Assembly (NCBI GenBank): GCA_024707405.1
Contig: JANPZU010000002.1
Span: forward strand, 62,001-126,000
Origin: Luteimonas sp.
GTDB lineage: Bacteria; Pseudomonadota; Gammaproteobacteria; Xanthomonadales; Xanthomonadaceae
Direction: 5' to 3'
DNA: 64,000 bases
In this document: positions 31,468 to 46,401 of the stretch, piece by piece
Position numbering within the stretch: position 1 is the first letter of the stretch
Layout of the letters: each line of letters opens with the position of its first letter
Notes under the pieces: generated by a model
Told to the model about the DNA's origin: nothing
The model's database searches: none
The model's input: only the letters and a program-made list of their open reading frames with translations
Program-made: the position numbers and the translations under genes

Positions 31468-34400
31468 ATGCGCCTGTCCACGATCAAGCTCGCCGGTTTC
31501 AAATCCTTCGTCGATCCCACCACGCTGCACCTGCCGACCAACATGACTGGCGTGGTGGGGCCGAATGGTTGCGGCAAGTCGAACATCATCGACGCCGTGC
31601 GCTGGGTGATGGGCGAAAGCTCTGCCAGCCGCCTGCGCGGCGACTCGCTGACCGACGTGATCTTCGCCGGCTCCACCGCGCGCAAACCGGTGTCGCAAGC
31701 GATGGTGGAGCTGATCTTCGACAACTCCGACCACACCATCGCCGGCGAGTACGCCGCGTTCAACGAGATCTCGGTCAAGCGCATCGTCAGCCGCGACGGC
31801 CAGAGCAGCTACTACCTCAACGGCGCCAAGTGTCGCCGCCGCGACATCACCGACCTGTTCCTGGGCACCGGCCTGGGGCCCCGCAGCTACTCGATCATCG
31901 AGCAGGGCATGATCTCGCAGGTCATCGACGCCAAGCCCGAAGAGCTGCGCGTCTACCTCGAGGAAGCCGCCGGCATCTCCAAGTACAAGGAGCGCCGCAA
32001 GGAGACCGAGACCCGCATCCGCCACACCCGTGAGAACCTCGACCGACTGGGCGACCTGCGCGAGGAAATCGGCAAGCAACTGCAGCACCTTGCCCGGCAG
32101 GCAAAGCAGGCCGAGCAATACACCGCCATCCAGGCAGAGCGCAGGATCCGCGACGCAGAATGGAAGGCGCTCGAGTTCCGTGGCCTCGACGCGCAACTGC
32201 AGGGCCTTCGCGAAGGCCTGTCGCAGGAAGAAACCCGCCTGCAGCAACTCATTGCCGAGCAGCGCGAAGCCGAACGCGAGCTGGAAACCGGGCGCGTGCG
32301 CCGCGAGGAGGCTGCGGAAGCCCTGAACAAGGCGCAGGCCGAGAGCTACGAGGTCAGCGGCACGCTGGCGCGAGTGGAACAGCAGATCGCGCACCAGCGC
32401 GAACTCAGCGAGCGTCTGCACAAGGCGCGCGAGGAAACCCGCCACGCGCTGGAGGAAATCGGCGAGCACATCAGCGGCGACGAAGCCAGGCTGGAAGTGC
32501 TGCAGGTCGCCATCGCCGATGCCGAGCCGCAACTGGAGGCGCTGCGCGAGGACGACGGCATCCGCCAGGAAGCACTGCGCAACGCCGAGGAGGCGTTGGC
32601 CGATTGGCAGCAGCGTTGGGAAACGCACAGTCGTGAGCAGAACGAGGCCTCGCGTGCGGGCGACGTGGAACGCACCCGCGTCGATTACCTCGACCGCCAG
32701 TCGCTCGATGCCGACCGCCGTCGCGAACAACTGGCCGCCGAGCGCGCCGCGTTCGACCTGTCCGCGCTGGCCGAGGCCTTCTCCGGTCTCCAGTCGCGGC
32801 ACGACGAACAGAAGGCGGCGCTGGACGGGCTGACGCTCGAACTCGAGCAGCGGAAGGAAGCCGCGGTCGAGCTGCAGGATCAGCAGCGCACTGCGCAGAA
32901 TGAATTGTCGGAAGTCCGCAAGCAGGCCCAGGAATCGCGTGGCCGGCTGTCGTCGCTGGAAACACTGCAGCACGCCGCACTGGGCCAGGAACAGGGCGTC
33001 GCGGTGGAGTGGCTGCGCCAGCGCGGGCTGGATTCGGCCACGCGCGTCGGCGAGAGGCTGACCGTCGAGCCGGGTTGGGAAAACGCCGTCGAAAGCGCGC
33101 TGGGGCAATTGATCGAGGGCGTGCTGGTCGAAGCGCCGGAATCCCTGGTCGACGCACTTGGCGAACTCGGCGAAGGCCGGTTGGCGCTGGTGTCTGCCGA
33201 ATCCGGAAATGGCGACTTCGCGTCGACCTCGCTTGCCGCGAAGGTGCAGGGGCCGCTGGCGATCCGCCGCCTGCTGTCGCGCCTGCATGCCGCCGAGACC
33301 CTGTCCGACGCGCGTGCATTGCAGGCGCGGCTGGGCGAAGGCGATTCCGTGATCACCCGCAACGGCGAGCGCCTTGGTGCCGGATGGGTGCGCGTGGTGC
33401 GCTCAGGCGCAGCCAAGCAAGGCGCGTTGCTGCGCGAGCGCGAGATCAAGGAATTGCGTACCGCGATCGAGGAACTGCAGGCGCGCGAGCATGAACTGGA
33501 AGCGGCCATCGCCTCTGGCCGCGACCGCCTGCTGGTGGCCGAGCAGCAGCGCGAGGACGCACAGCGCCAGCTCTACACCGCACATCGCAATGTGTCCGAA
33601 CTTGCCGGGCAGCTGCAGAGCCAGCAGGGTCGACTGGATTCGGCGAAGGCGCGGATCGAGAAGATCGACGCCGATCTGTCGCAACTCATCGAGACCATCG
33701 ATGCCAGCGGCCAGCAGGCGCGTGAAGCGCGCGGCAAGCTGGAAGACGCGGTTGGCCGCATGGCCGAGCTTGAAGCCGTGCGCACTGCATTGGAAGGCGA
33801 ACGCCGGGCATTGGTCGAGGCGCGTGACGCCGCACGGGCCGCCGCCCGCGAATCGCGCGATACCGCGCACGCGCTGGCGCTGACGCTGGAATCGCAACGG
33901 GCGCAGGTGGTGGCGTTGGCGCAGGCATTGCAGCGCATGGGTGGGCAGCGTGGCCAGCTCGATGCGCGCCTGGGCGAACTGGCTGCGCAACTGTCCGATG
34001 GCGACTCGCCCGTCGTGGCGCTGGAACAGCAGCGCCAGGCAGCGCTGGAACAGCGTGTCGATGCCGAGAAGAAGCTCGCCGCGGCCCGTTCGGCCGTGGA
34101 AGGGATCGACAACGACCTGCGCGGCTTCGAGCGCACCCGCCACGAACGCGAGGAACAGGCCCTCGGCCAGCGCGAGGCGATCTCGCAACGTCGCCTCGAC
34201 CAGCAGGCGCTGGCGATCAAGGCCGAACAGCTCACCGCCGCGGTGGTCGAGGCCGGCTTCGTGCTCGATGACGTGGTCGCCAACCTCACCGACGAGGCCG
34301 AGGTGTCGGCGTGGGAGAAGATGGTCACCGACTTCGACGCCAAGCTGCGCCGGCTGGAGCCGGTCAACCTGGCCGCGATCCAGGAGCACGCCGAGGCCGC

Positions 34401-34971
34401 GCAGCGCAAGGATTACCTCGACGCGCAGGACGCCGACCTCAACACCGCGCTGGAAACGCTGGAAGACGCCATCCGCAAGATCGATCGCGAGACCCGCGGC
34501 CGCTTCAAGGACACCTTCGACCGCGTCAACTCGGGCGTGCAGGAACTGTATCCGCGGCTGTTCGGCGGCGGCCATGCCTACCTCGAACTCACCGGCGAGG
34601 ATCTGCTCGACACCGGCGTCGCGATCATGGCGCGCCCACCGGGCAAGCGCGTGTCCAACATCTCGCTGCTGTCGGGTGGCGAGAAGGCGATGACAGCGGT
34701 GGCGCTGGTGTTCGCGATCTTCCGGCTCAACCCGGCGCCGTTCTGCCTGCTGGACGAAGTGGATGCGCCGCTGGACGAAGCCAACGTCGGCCGCTTCACC
34801 AACATGGTCAGCGAGATGAGCGAGCAGGTGCAGTTCCTGTTCGTCACCCACAACAAGGCCACGATGGAGGCGGCGCAGCAGCTCAGCGGCGTTACCATGC
34901 GTGAGCCGGGCGTCAGCCGCCTGGTGTCCGTCGACCTGGCCGAGGCAGCGCGCCTCGCCGGCGCAGCCTGA
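31468..34971 (+). CDS. smc: Chromosome segregation protein SMC
   Basis: 1167 aa; MRLSTIKLAGFKSFVDPTTLHLPTNMTGVVGPNGCGKSNIIDAVRWVMGE; coiled coils; ISLLSGGEKAMTAVALVFAIFRLNPAPFCLLDEVDAPLDEANV. Confidence 0.98.
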   Translation: MRLSTIKLAGFKSFVDPTTLHLPTNMTGVVGPNGCGKSNIIDAVRWVMGESSASRLRGDSLTDVIFAGSTARKPVSQAMVELIFDNSDHTIAGEYAAFNEISVKRIVSRDGQSSYYLNGAKCRRRDITDLFLGTGLGPRSYSIIEQGMISQVIDAKPEELRVYLEEAAGISKYKERRKETETRIRHTRENLDRLGDLREEIGKQLQHLARQAKQAEQYTAIQAERRIRDAEWKALEFRGLDAQLQGLREGLSQEETRLQQLIAEQREAERELETGRVRREEAAEALNKAQAESYEVSGTLARVEQQIAHQRELSERLHKAREETRHALEEIGEHISGDEARLEVLQVAIADAEPQLEALREDDGIRQEALRNAEEALADWQQRWETHSREQNEASRAGDVERTRVDYLDRQSLDADRRREQLAAERAAFDLSALAEAFSGLQSRHDEQKAALDGLTLELEQRKEAAVELQDQQRTAQNELSEVRKQAQESRGRLSSLETLQHAALGQEQGVAVEWLRQRGLDSATRVGERLTVEPGWENAVESALGQLIEGVLVEAPESLVDALGELGEGRLALVSAESGNGDFASTSLAAKVQGPLAIRRLLSRLHAAETLSDARALQARLGEGDSVITRNGERLGAGWVRVVRSGAAKQGALLREREIKELRTAIEELQAREHELEAAIASGRDRLLVAEQQREDAQRQLYTAHRNVSELAGQLQSQQGRLDSAKARIEKIDADLSQLIETIDASGQQAREARGKLEDAVGRMAELEAVRTALEGERRALVEARDAARAAARESRDTAHALALTLESQRAQVVALAQALQRMGGQRGQLDARLGELAAQLSDGDSPVVALEQQRQAALEQRVDAEKKLAAARSAVEGIDNDLRGFERTRHEREEQALGQREAISQRRLDQQALAIKAEQLTAAVVEAGFVLDDVVANLTDEAEVSAWEKMVTDFDAKLRRLEPVNLAAIQEHAEAAQRKDYLDAQDADLNTALETLEDAIRKIDRETRGRFKDTFDRVNSGVQELYPRLFGGGHAYLELTGEDLLDTGVAIMARPPGKRVSNISLLSGGEKAMTAVALVFAIFRLNPAPFCLLDEVDAPLDEANVGRFTNMVSEMSEQVQFLFVTHNKATMEAAQQLSGVTMREPGVSRLVSVDLAEAARLAGAA

Positions 34972-35002
34972 CCTTTCCTCCAACGCATCATCGGAGAGCC
35001 GC

Positions 35003-35755
35003 ATGACCGAACTGCGCATTGGCATCCTCATCGCCGGCCTGATCCTGATCGCCGCGATCTGGTATTTCGGCACCCGTCCGCGCGCCGGCCAGGGCCGCCG
35101 GCTGGACGCCGAAAAGCGGGCGAAGGGCGCCACGGACATCGGTGGCGGTCGCCTGGAGCCGACGCTCGGCGCCCAGATCGAACAGGAAGTCTCGGCCGTC
35201 GAGGACGGCGACGAAGCGGTGCAGGCGGAGATGGATCTGATCGATGCCGCGGTCGCACCTGCAGCCTCGCCCAACAGCGACCTGGGCAAAAGGGTCAGCG
35301 AGGACTTCGACAAGATCGTCACGCTCTACATCGCCGCCAAGGCGGGGCAGGTACTGCGTGGCCCGGACATCGTGGTCGCCGCAGAGAAGGCCGGCCTGAC
35401 CTATGGCCACATGAACGTGTTCCACCGTCTGGTGGAGAGCCATCCCGAGCGCGGGCCGATCTTCAGCGTCGCCAACATCCGCAAGCCGGGGAGTTTCGAG
35501 ATGAGCGAGATCCAGTCGCTGGAAACGCCGGCCATCGCGTTCTTCCTCACGTTGCCCGCGCCGGTTGGCGCGCTCGACGCCTGGGACGCGATGCTGCCCA
35601 CCGCGCAGCGCATGGCCGAGTTGCTCGACGGCGTGGTGCTGGACGAACAGCGCAACGCCTTGGGTCGCCAGCGCATCGCCGGCCTGCGCGATGAACTGCG
35701 CGCCTGGGATCGCGAACATGAAGCACCGCCGGTGACCCGCAGCCCGCGCTGGTGA
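35003..35755 (+). CDS. zipA: Cell division protein ZipA
   Basis: MTELRIGILIAGLILIAAIWYFGTRPRAGQGRR; C-terminal FtsZ-binding domain with RPGS-like IRKPGSFEMSEIQSLETPAIAFFLTLP; precedes ligA. Confidence 0.92.
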   Translation: MTELRIGILIAGLILIAAIWYFGTRPRAGQGRRLDAEKRAKGATDIGGGRLEPTLGAQIEQEVSAVEDGDEAVQAEMDLIDAAVAPAASPNSDLGKRVSEDFDKIVTLYIAAKAGQVLRGPDIVVAAEKAGLTYGHMNVFHRLVESHPERGPIFSVANIRKPGSFEMSEIQSLETPAIAFFLTLPAPVGALDAWDAMLPTAQRMAELLDGVVLDEQRNALGRQRIAGLRDELRAWDREHEAPPVTRSPRW

Positions 35756-35773
35756 AGCCAGCAGGCGCTGCCC

Positions 35774-38247
<2,474 letters not shown>

Positions 38248-38280
38248 TGTGCATGCGTCGATCCTGGTTGGCGGCAGACA

Positions 38281-38387
38281 TCGTCATTCCCGCGCAAGCG
38301 GAAGCGACTTTCAACAGCCCGAAAGGCTGGTCAATCCATGTGGCCGCTTGCTTGAAGGCTGGATTCCCGCTTGCGCAGGAATGACGG
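38281..38387. repeat. Inverted repeat (CGTCATTCC-n-GCGCAAGCGG family) between ligA and epmA
   Basis: TCGTCATTCCCGCGCAAGCGG ... CCCGCTTGCGCAGGAATGACGG facing arms. Confidence 0.8.
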
Positions 38388-38420
38388 TCGCATGGTTGCA
38401 GCCTGCTCCGGATGCCCGGC

Positions 38421-39392
38421 ATGAACTGGCAGCCTTCGGCCTCCATTGAAGCGCTGCGCCTGCGCGCGCAAGCCAATGCCGCGATCCGTGCGTTCTTCGG
38501 CGCCCGAGGCGTGCTGGAAGTCGAAACGCCGATCCTCTCGCAGGCCGGCAACACCGATCCCAACATCGCCTCGTTCTCGCTGGAATTCTCCGGCCGTACT
38601 GACGGCGCGTCGCGCACGCGCTGGCTGCGCACGTCGCCGGAATTCGCGTTGAAACGGCTCCTGGCCGCCGGCATCGGCGATTGCTACGAACTGGGCCGCG
38701 TGTTCCGCGATGGCGAAGCGGGAGGACGCCACAATCCCGAATTCACGATGCTGGAGTGGTATCGCATCGATCGGGATCACCTGCGGCTGGCCGACGAAAC
38801 CGTCGAGCTGGTGCAGGCCTTGCTGGCATTGGTCGGGCGCCAGGCTTCGGTGGCGCGGATTGCATATCGCGAGTTGTATCGCGAGACGCTTGGTATCGAT
38901 CCCATGGCGGCCGGGATCGACGCATTGCGCGCCGCCTTCGGCGACATCGCCATCGATCCGCAAGGGCTGACCCACGACGATTGGCTCGACCTGTTGATGA
39001 CACACCGCATCCAGCCGCGTTTTCCGCCGAACCAGTTGCTGGTGGTGCACGACTATCCGGCCAGCCAATGCGCGCTGGCGCGGGTCGTCGAACGCGATGG
39101 GGTGCAGGTCGCCGAGCGTTTCGAGCTGTACCTGGGGGCGCTGGAATTGGCCAACGGCTACCACGAACTGCTGGATGCCGTGGAGCAGCGTTCCCGGTTC
39201 GAGCGCGACCTCGCCGTGCGTGGTTCGCGCGGCGCGGAATCGCCGCGCATCGACGAAGGGCTGCTCTCTGCGCTTGAGCATGGCATGCCTGCCTGTGCCG
39301 GCGTGGCGATGGGCGTCGATCGCTTGCTGATGGCGATGCTCGGGACGCAGAAGATCGCCGACGTGCTGGCGTTCGACTTTCCCAGAGGTTGA
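38421..39392 (+). CDS. epmA: Elongation factor P--(R)-beta-lysine ligase (GenX/YjeA/PoxA)
   Basis: RAFFGARGVLEVETPILSQAGNTDPNIASFSLEF; LRTSPEFALKRLLAAGIGDCYELGRVFRDGEAGGRHNPEFTMLEWYR; class II LysRS-like without anticodon domain. Confidence 0.93.
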   Translation: MNWQPSASIEALRLRAQANAAIRAFFGARGVLEVETPILSQAGNTDPNIASFSLEFSGRTDGASRTRWLRTSPEFALKRLLAAGIGDCYELGRVFRDGEAGGRHNPEFTMLEWYRIDRDHLRLADETVELVQALLALVGRQASVARIAYRELYRETLGIDPMAAGIDALRAAFGDIAIDPQGLTHDDWLDLLMTHRIQPRFPPNQLLVVHDYPASQCALARVVERDGVQVAERFELYLGALELANGYHELLDAVEQRSRFERDLAVRGSRGAESPRIDEGLLSALEHGMPACAGVAMGVDRLLMAMLGTQKIADVLAFDFPRG

Positions 39393-40384
39393 GGAGTCGC
39401 GGCGTGGGAACCGGATCTGGACTTGGACGCGATGCATCGCCGACGCGTTTCGAAGTGCCTGCCAACTACGTGGATCTGGTTGGGCGTGGTGTCTTGCCGC
39501 CGGCTGGCGGTGTCTCGTTGCCCGATGGCGTGCGCACGGGGACGTTCCACGGCCTTTCGGCCTGGCTGGTGGAGACGCCATGGTCGACTGCTGCGGTGTC
39601 GATGTTCGGCGGGCAGGTGCTCTCGTTCGTTCCGCGCGGGCAGCACGATGTGTTCTGGCTTTCGCCGCGCCTTGCCGGGCTGCCCACGCCGATCCGCGGC
39701 GGCGTGCCGGTGGTCTGGCCGTACTTCGGGCGGCAGGACCAGGCCGACGACATGCCGGCGCATGGATTCGCGCGCACTCTCGGCTGGTCGCTAGACATGG
39801 CATCGCACGAACCGGATGGAACCGTGGCGTTGCGCCTGTCGTTCCCGATCCTCGATGGCCTGCCGCTCCGGCTGCACACCGAACTTCGCATCGGTAGCGG
39901 CTTCGAGCAGCGGCTGGTGACGGAGAACAACGGTGATGCCACCGTCGTCTACAGCGAAGCCCTGCATGCCTATTTCCGCGTCGGTGATGTGTCGCGGGCC
40001 AGGGTGGAAGGACTCGATGGCGTGGATTACCTCGACAAGCACCATGACTTTGCGAGGTTCCGGCAGCAGGGTGATTGGCAACTGGACGATGTACGCGATC
40101 CCGGTCGCAGCGACCGCATCTATCGCCGTGCAGACGGGCATTACCTGCTGGTGGACGTTGCGGGCGGGCGCCGGATCGAACTGGCGCTGGAGGGGAGTGG
40201 TGCGCTGGTGGTGTGGAATCCCGGCACGGAGGCCGCAGCCGTGATGACGGATGTGGGCGCCGATGCATGGCGCGGCTTCGTCTGCCTCGAAGCGGCGAAT
40301 GCCGGGGACTGGCGCGTCGCGCTCAGGCCCGGCGAGTGCCACGCCCTGGTGCAGCGGATCAGCGTCTTGCCGGGTGGCGGCTAG
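39389..40384 (+). CDS. yeaD: D-hexose-6-phosphate mutarotase (YeaD-like)
   Basis: [62 protein letters not shown]. Start TTG 39389 or GTG 39404. Confidence 0.9.
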   Translation: MRSRGVGTGSGLGRDASPTRFEVPANYVDLVGRGVLPPAGGVSLPDGVRTGTFHGLSAWLVETPWSTAAVSMFGGQVLSFVPRGQHDVFWLSPRLAGLPTPIRGGVPVVWPYFGRQDQADDMPAHGFARTLGWSLDMASHEPDGTVALRLSFPILDGLPLRLHTELRIGSGFEQRLVTENNGDATVVYSEALHAYFRVGDVSRARVEGLDGVDYLDKHHDFARFRQQGDWQLDDVRDPGRSDRIYRRADGHYLLVDVAGGRRIELALEGSGALVVWNPGTEAAAVMTDVGADAWRGFVCLEAANAGDWRVALRPGECHALVQRISVLPGGG

Positions 40385-40424
40385 CATCGTCCGCGGCCTG
40401 CATGCGGCTCGTTACAATGCGGGC

Positions 40425-41492
40425 ATGCAGAACGACATCGACTACGCACGCTACGACCGCATCCGACCGATCCGCTGGACGGGCGATGCACTGGAACTGC
40501 TCGACCAGCGCAAGCTGCCGTTCGTGGTCGAGTACCTGTCGTGCAGGACGAGCGATGAAGTGGCCGCCGCGATCCATTCGCTGGCCGTGCGCGGTGCCCC
40601 GGCCATCGGTATTTCCGCGGCGTGGGGCGTGGTGCTGGCTGCGCGCGTAGTCGATGCGTCGGATACCGCCGATGCCGCCGCGGCGCTGGAGCCGGCGATG
40701 CAGCGTCTCAACGCGGCGCGTCCGACCGCGGTCAACCTGGCTTGGGCGTTGGCGCGGATGCGCGCAGCACTGTTGCGTGCAGGGGCAGGCGAGGGCATGG
40801 ATTGGCGCGGGGCGCTTGAGGCCGAGGCGCGCGCCATCGAGACCGAAGACCTGGCCGCCAACCATGCGATGGGCGTGCTGGGCGCGTCGCTGATCGCGCC
40901 GGGCAGCGGCGTGCTCACGCACTGCAATACCGGGTCGCTGGCAACGGCCGGTTTCGGCACTGCGCTCGGCGTGATCCGCGCCGGCGTGGCGCAGGGCAAG
41001 ATCGGAAAAGTGTTCGCGGGTGAAACGCGGCCTTGGCAGCAAGGCGCGCGGCTGACCGCCTGGGAGCTGTTGCAGGATGGCATTCCGGCCACGCTGATTG
41101 CCGATTCCGCCGCCGCGCACCTGATGAAGACCGGTGCGGTGCAGTGGGTCGTCGTGGGGGCGGATCGCATCTGCGCCAACGGCGACACCGCCAACAAGAT
41201 CGGTACCTACCAGCTCGCGATTTCAGCGCGCCACCACGGCGCGAAGTTCATGGTGGTGGCGCCGTCGTCGACGGTCGACATGGATACCGCCTCGGGCGAC
41301 CTGATCGAGATCGAGGAGCGCGACCCGGCCGAGTTGTACGGCATCGGCGGTATCCGCACCGTGGCCGAGGGCGTGCCGGCATGGAACCCGGTGTTCGATG
41401 TCACGCCGCACGGACTGATCGATGCCATCGTCACCGAAAAGGGCATCGTCGACCGGCCCGATGCCGCGTCGATGCGTGCGATGTTCGCTTGA
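40425..41492 (+). CDS. mtnA: S-methyl-5-thioribose-1-phosphate isomerase
   Basis: [68 protein letters not shown]. Confidence 0.96.
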   Translation: MQNDIDYARYDRIRPIRWTGDALELLDQRKLPFVVEYLSCRTSDEVAAAIHSLAVRGAPAIGISAAWGVVLAARVVDASDTADAAAALEPAMQRLNAARPTAVNLAWALARMRAALLRAGAGEGMDWRGALEAEARAIETEDLAANHAMGVLGASLIAPGSGVLTHCNTGSLATAGFGTALGVIRAGVAQGKIGKVFAGETRPWQQGARLTAWELLQDGIPATLIADSAAAHLMKTGAVQWVVVGADRICANGDTANKIGTYQLAISARHHGAKFMVVAPSSTVDMDTASGDLIEIEERDPAELYGIGGIRTVAEGVPAWNPVFDVTPHGLIDAIVTEKGIVDRPDAASMRAMFA

Positions 41493-41498
41493 GGCACC

Positions 41499-41577
41499 CG
41501 TAGAGCCGAGCTTGCTCGGCCAAGACTTCTGCAACCGCGGCGCAGACGCCATCGTGCGGAGCAAGTTCCGCTCTACG
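41499..41577. repeat. SMAG/REP-like GTAG palindrome pair (R5)
   Basis: CGTAGAGCCGAGCTTGCTCGGC...GCGGAGCAAGTTCCGCTCTACG; its right-hand GTAG provides the TAG stop of the minus-strand CPBP gene. Confidence 0.85.
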
Positions 41578-42454
41578 CCCCGGTCTTCCGCGCGGGACGG
41601 GTGTCGTTGCTTGGGGCTGCATCGGCGCACGCACGTCCGGCCTTGCCGGCGGCACGGATCGACAGCACCACGCCATACACCGCACTGGGCAAAGCGACGA
41701 AGGCGATCGCCTGGATCACCATGGCATTGCCGACTGAAAAATGGCCGTGTGCCAGCAACCACTGCGTGGCGATCATCAGCGCGGCATGGAAGCCGATGGG
41801 CCAGCCGAGGTTGCCGCCGAGCAATCGTAATCCCCCCAGGATCAGCGCGAATCCCGGAAGGAACGACCATTGCCCGGGTGCCGCCGTGGCGCCGATGGCC
41901 CACGCGAACGACACGAACAACACGGCCTGTGCGATCACCGAGAGCCACGGCGACAGTCGCCGCGCGAGCGTGCCCTGGAGATAGCCGCGGAACAGCAGTT
42001 CCTCCGGGATCGCTTCGATCAACAAGACCGCCGGGATCAGGATGGCCAGCGTCGCCAACGCCGACGGCCAGTCGCTGGCCAACTGCACGCTGGCCAGGCC
42101 CAGCCACAGCAACAGCACGGTCGCAGGCAGCGCGGTGAGCAGCCACAGTCCGGCGCCGGCGAATGCGCCGATCAGCACGTCGCGGATGCGGCCCAAGCCA
42201 AGCAGCGAGGCATCGAGGCGATCCATGCGCAATGCCATGGCGAGGGTGCCGCAGGCCAGCGCGGTGATGATCGTGCCTGCCAGCAATCGCTGCGCGGGCG
42301 TGGACATGCCGGGCAGCAGCGCCATGCCGATCTTCCAGATCGCGATGCAGGCCAGCAGGACTGCAGCGACGCGCAGCAGCAGTCCGGCAGTGGACGGTCG
42401 CGATGGTGGGTGCTGCAAGGCCATGCGGTGCTGGTTGTGTCGGTGTTCCTGCAT
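41573..42454 (-). CDS. CPBP-family (CAAX protease-like) intramembrane protein, catalytic motifs incomplete
   Basis: MQEHRHNQHRMALQHPPSRPSTAG; TM-rich; IPEELLFRGYLQG (EExxxR) present, but the FxxxH motif is not evident (LFVSFAWAIG). Confidence 0.8.
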   Translation of the reverse strand: MQEHRHNQHRMALQHPPSRPSTAGLLLRVAAVLLACIAIWKIGMALLPGMSTPAQRLLAGTIITALACGTLAMALRMDRLDASLLGLGRIRDVLIGAFAGAGLWLLTALPATVLLLWLGLASVQLASDWPSALATLAILIPAVLLIEAIPEELLFRGYLQGTLARRLSPWLSVIAQAVLFVSFAWAIGATAAPGQWSFLPGFALILGGLRLLGGNLGWPIGFHAALMIATQWLLAHGHFSVGNAMVIQAIAFVALPSAVYGVVLSIRAAGKAGRACADAAPSNDTRPARKTGA

Positions 42455-42610
42455 TGTCGCCACCTCCGCGCGGGAGAGGAATTGACAGCTGTCAGGCACT
42501 CCCGTGATGCGTTCGTCGCGATCCTGCGGCGTGATGCTTGGCAGGTATGGATTATGGCCTGCAAGTGGTTGTTTTTAGGCCGGAAAATGCTGGCGAAAAA
42601 TGCGCCTCCG

Positions 42611-42619
42611 TGGTATGAT
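42611..42619 (+). promoter_or_regulatory. Extended -10 promoter element (TGGTATGAT) for gyrA
   Basis: TGnTATGAT with a weak TGGCGA -35 at 17-bp spacing; start expected about 110 nt upstream of the gyrA ATG. Confidence 0.6.
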
Positions 42620-42633
42620 TTGGGCACTGTTTA

Positions 42634-42657
42634 CGGCGGGGTCGAAAGGCCCCGCCG
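42634..42657 (+). other. GAAA-tetraloop hairpin in the gyrA 5' leader
   Basis: CGGCGGGGTC-GAAA-GGCCCCGCCG: 10-bp stem with one G-U pair; not followed by a T tract. Confidence 0.65.
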
Positions 42658-42737
42658 CCATGTTTCCGGGCACCGCCTGAAACGGCGACTGCATGCCCAG
42701 GCACCCAGTGCCGAACAACGAGGATGCAAGCAACTCG

Positions 42738-45365
<2,628 letters not shown>

Positions 45366-45436
45366 CCCTTCGCATCGTGTCGGCACGGGGTCATCGTTCG
45401 ATGGCGCCGTGCCGGCGATGAACGACGGGGGAGGGT

Positions 45437-46237
45437 GTGTTCCAGAGCGCCATCACGCCTGCGCAAGGCATTGAGCTCGGCCCGGTCGCCCTGGCGCTGA
45501 CCGTGGCGCTGGTGGCGTGGCTGGTCGTTGGCGAAGCGGTGTCCGGCCGCATCTCGTTCCGCCGCTTCCTGGCCGACCTTGCCGCCGGCGTGCCCGATGC
45601 CCGTCGCAAGCTCTATCTCGGCTGGAGTCGCTGGTCGTGGATGATGGCCGCGGGCGTGCTGCTGCTGGCGATGTCCTCGCCGGGATTCGGATTGGAACGT
45701 TTGGGCATCGCCTGGCCGCGCTGGTCGAGCCTTGCCGAGGCGTCGGCAGGATCGTCCTTCGTCAAGGGACTGCTGATCGGCATGGTGCTGATGATCGTCG
45801 TGTCGATCGTCGCGGGCGCGATCGCGGTCAACAGGATGCGCAAGGCGGACGGCACCGGGGCGCCTGCGGCGGCCAACGATGCGGTGGCGGCGCTGCTGCC
45901 GACAACCACCGGCGAACGACGGGGTTATGCGTTCCTCTCGCTGACCGCGGGCGTCACCGAGGAGATCACGCAGCGCGGCTTCCTGCTGGCGGCGATGGTG
46001 GCGTTGTTGCCGCCGATGCCGGCGCTGGCCTACATCCTCATCGGTGGGGCCGTGTTCGGACTCGGGCATGCCTACCAGGGGCGCTCGGGGGTGGTCGCCA
46101 CCGGCCTCATCGGTGCCTTGTTCATGGGGATCTACCTTGCGACGGGCAGCTTGCTGATCCCGATCGTGCTGCACGTGCTGATGGATTTGAACGGCCTGCG
46201 CGTGCCACTGGCAAGGGACACACCCGCGGGCGATTGA
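45437..46237 (+). CDS. CPBP-family intramembrane metalloprotease
   Basis: All three motifs visible: TEEITQRG (EExxxR), FGLGH (FxxxH), HVLMD (HxxxD). Confidence 0.85.
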   Translation: MFQSAITPAQGIELGPVALALTVALVAWLVVGEAVSGRISFRRFLADLAAGVPDARRKLYLGWSRWSWMMAAGVLLLAMSSPGFGLERLGIAWPRWSSLAEASAGSSFVKGLLIGMVLMIVVSIVAGAIAVNRMRKADGTGAPAAANDAVAALLPTTTGERRGYAFLSLTAGVTEEITQRGFLLAAMVALLPPMPALAYILIGGAVFGLGHAYQGRSGVVATGLIGALFMGIYLATGSLLIPIVLHVLMDLNGLRVPLARDTPAGD

Positions 46238-46401
46238 ATCGCGTCCGCCATTTGCCGGAACCGTCTGCGTCCCGCGTTGTCTGAGGCACGGATCGCGGTG
46301 ATCCCGGCAGGCAATGTTTCCTTCCGGCCCGCGCAGGCAGGGGCGAGGGCGGGCCGTCGCGATGGCGCGATGTCTATACTGCCTTCGACAAAGGAGGACG
46401 T

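Noticed and set aside
31375-33288. 637-aa minus-strand ORF opposite smc (also 33403-35322)
   Set aside because: Fully antisense to smc/zipA with no recognisable domain; GC-bias shadow ORF.
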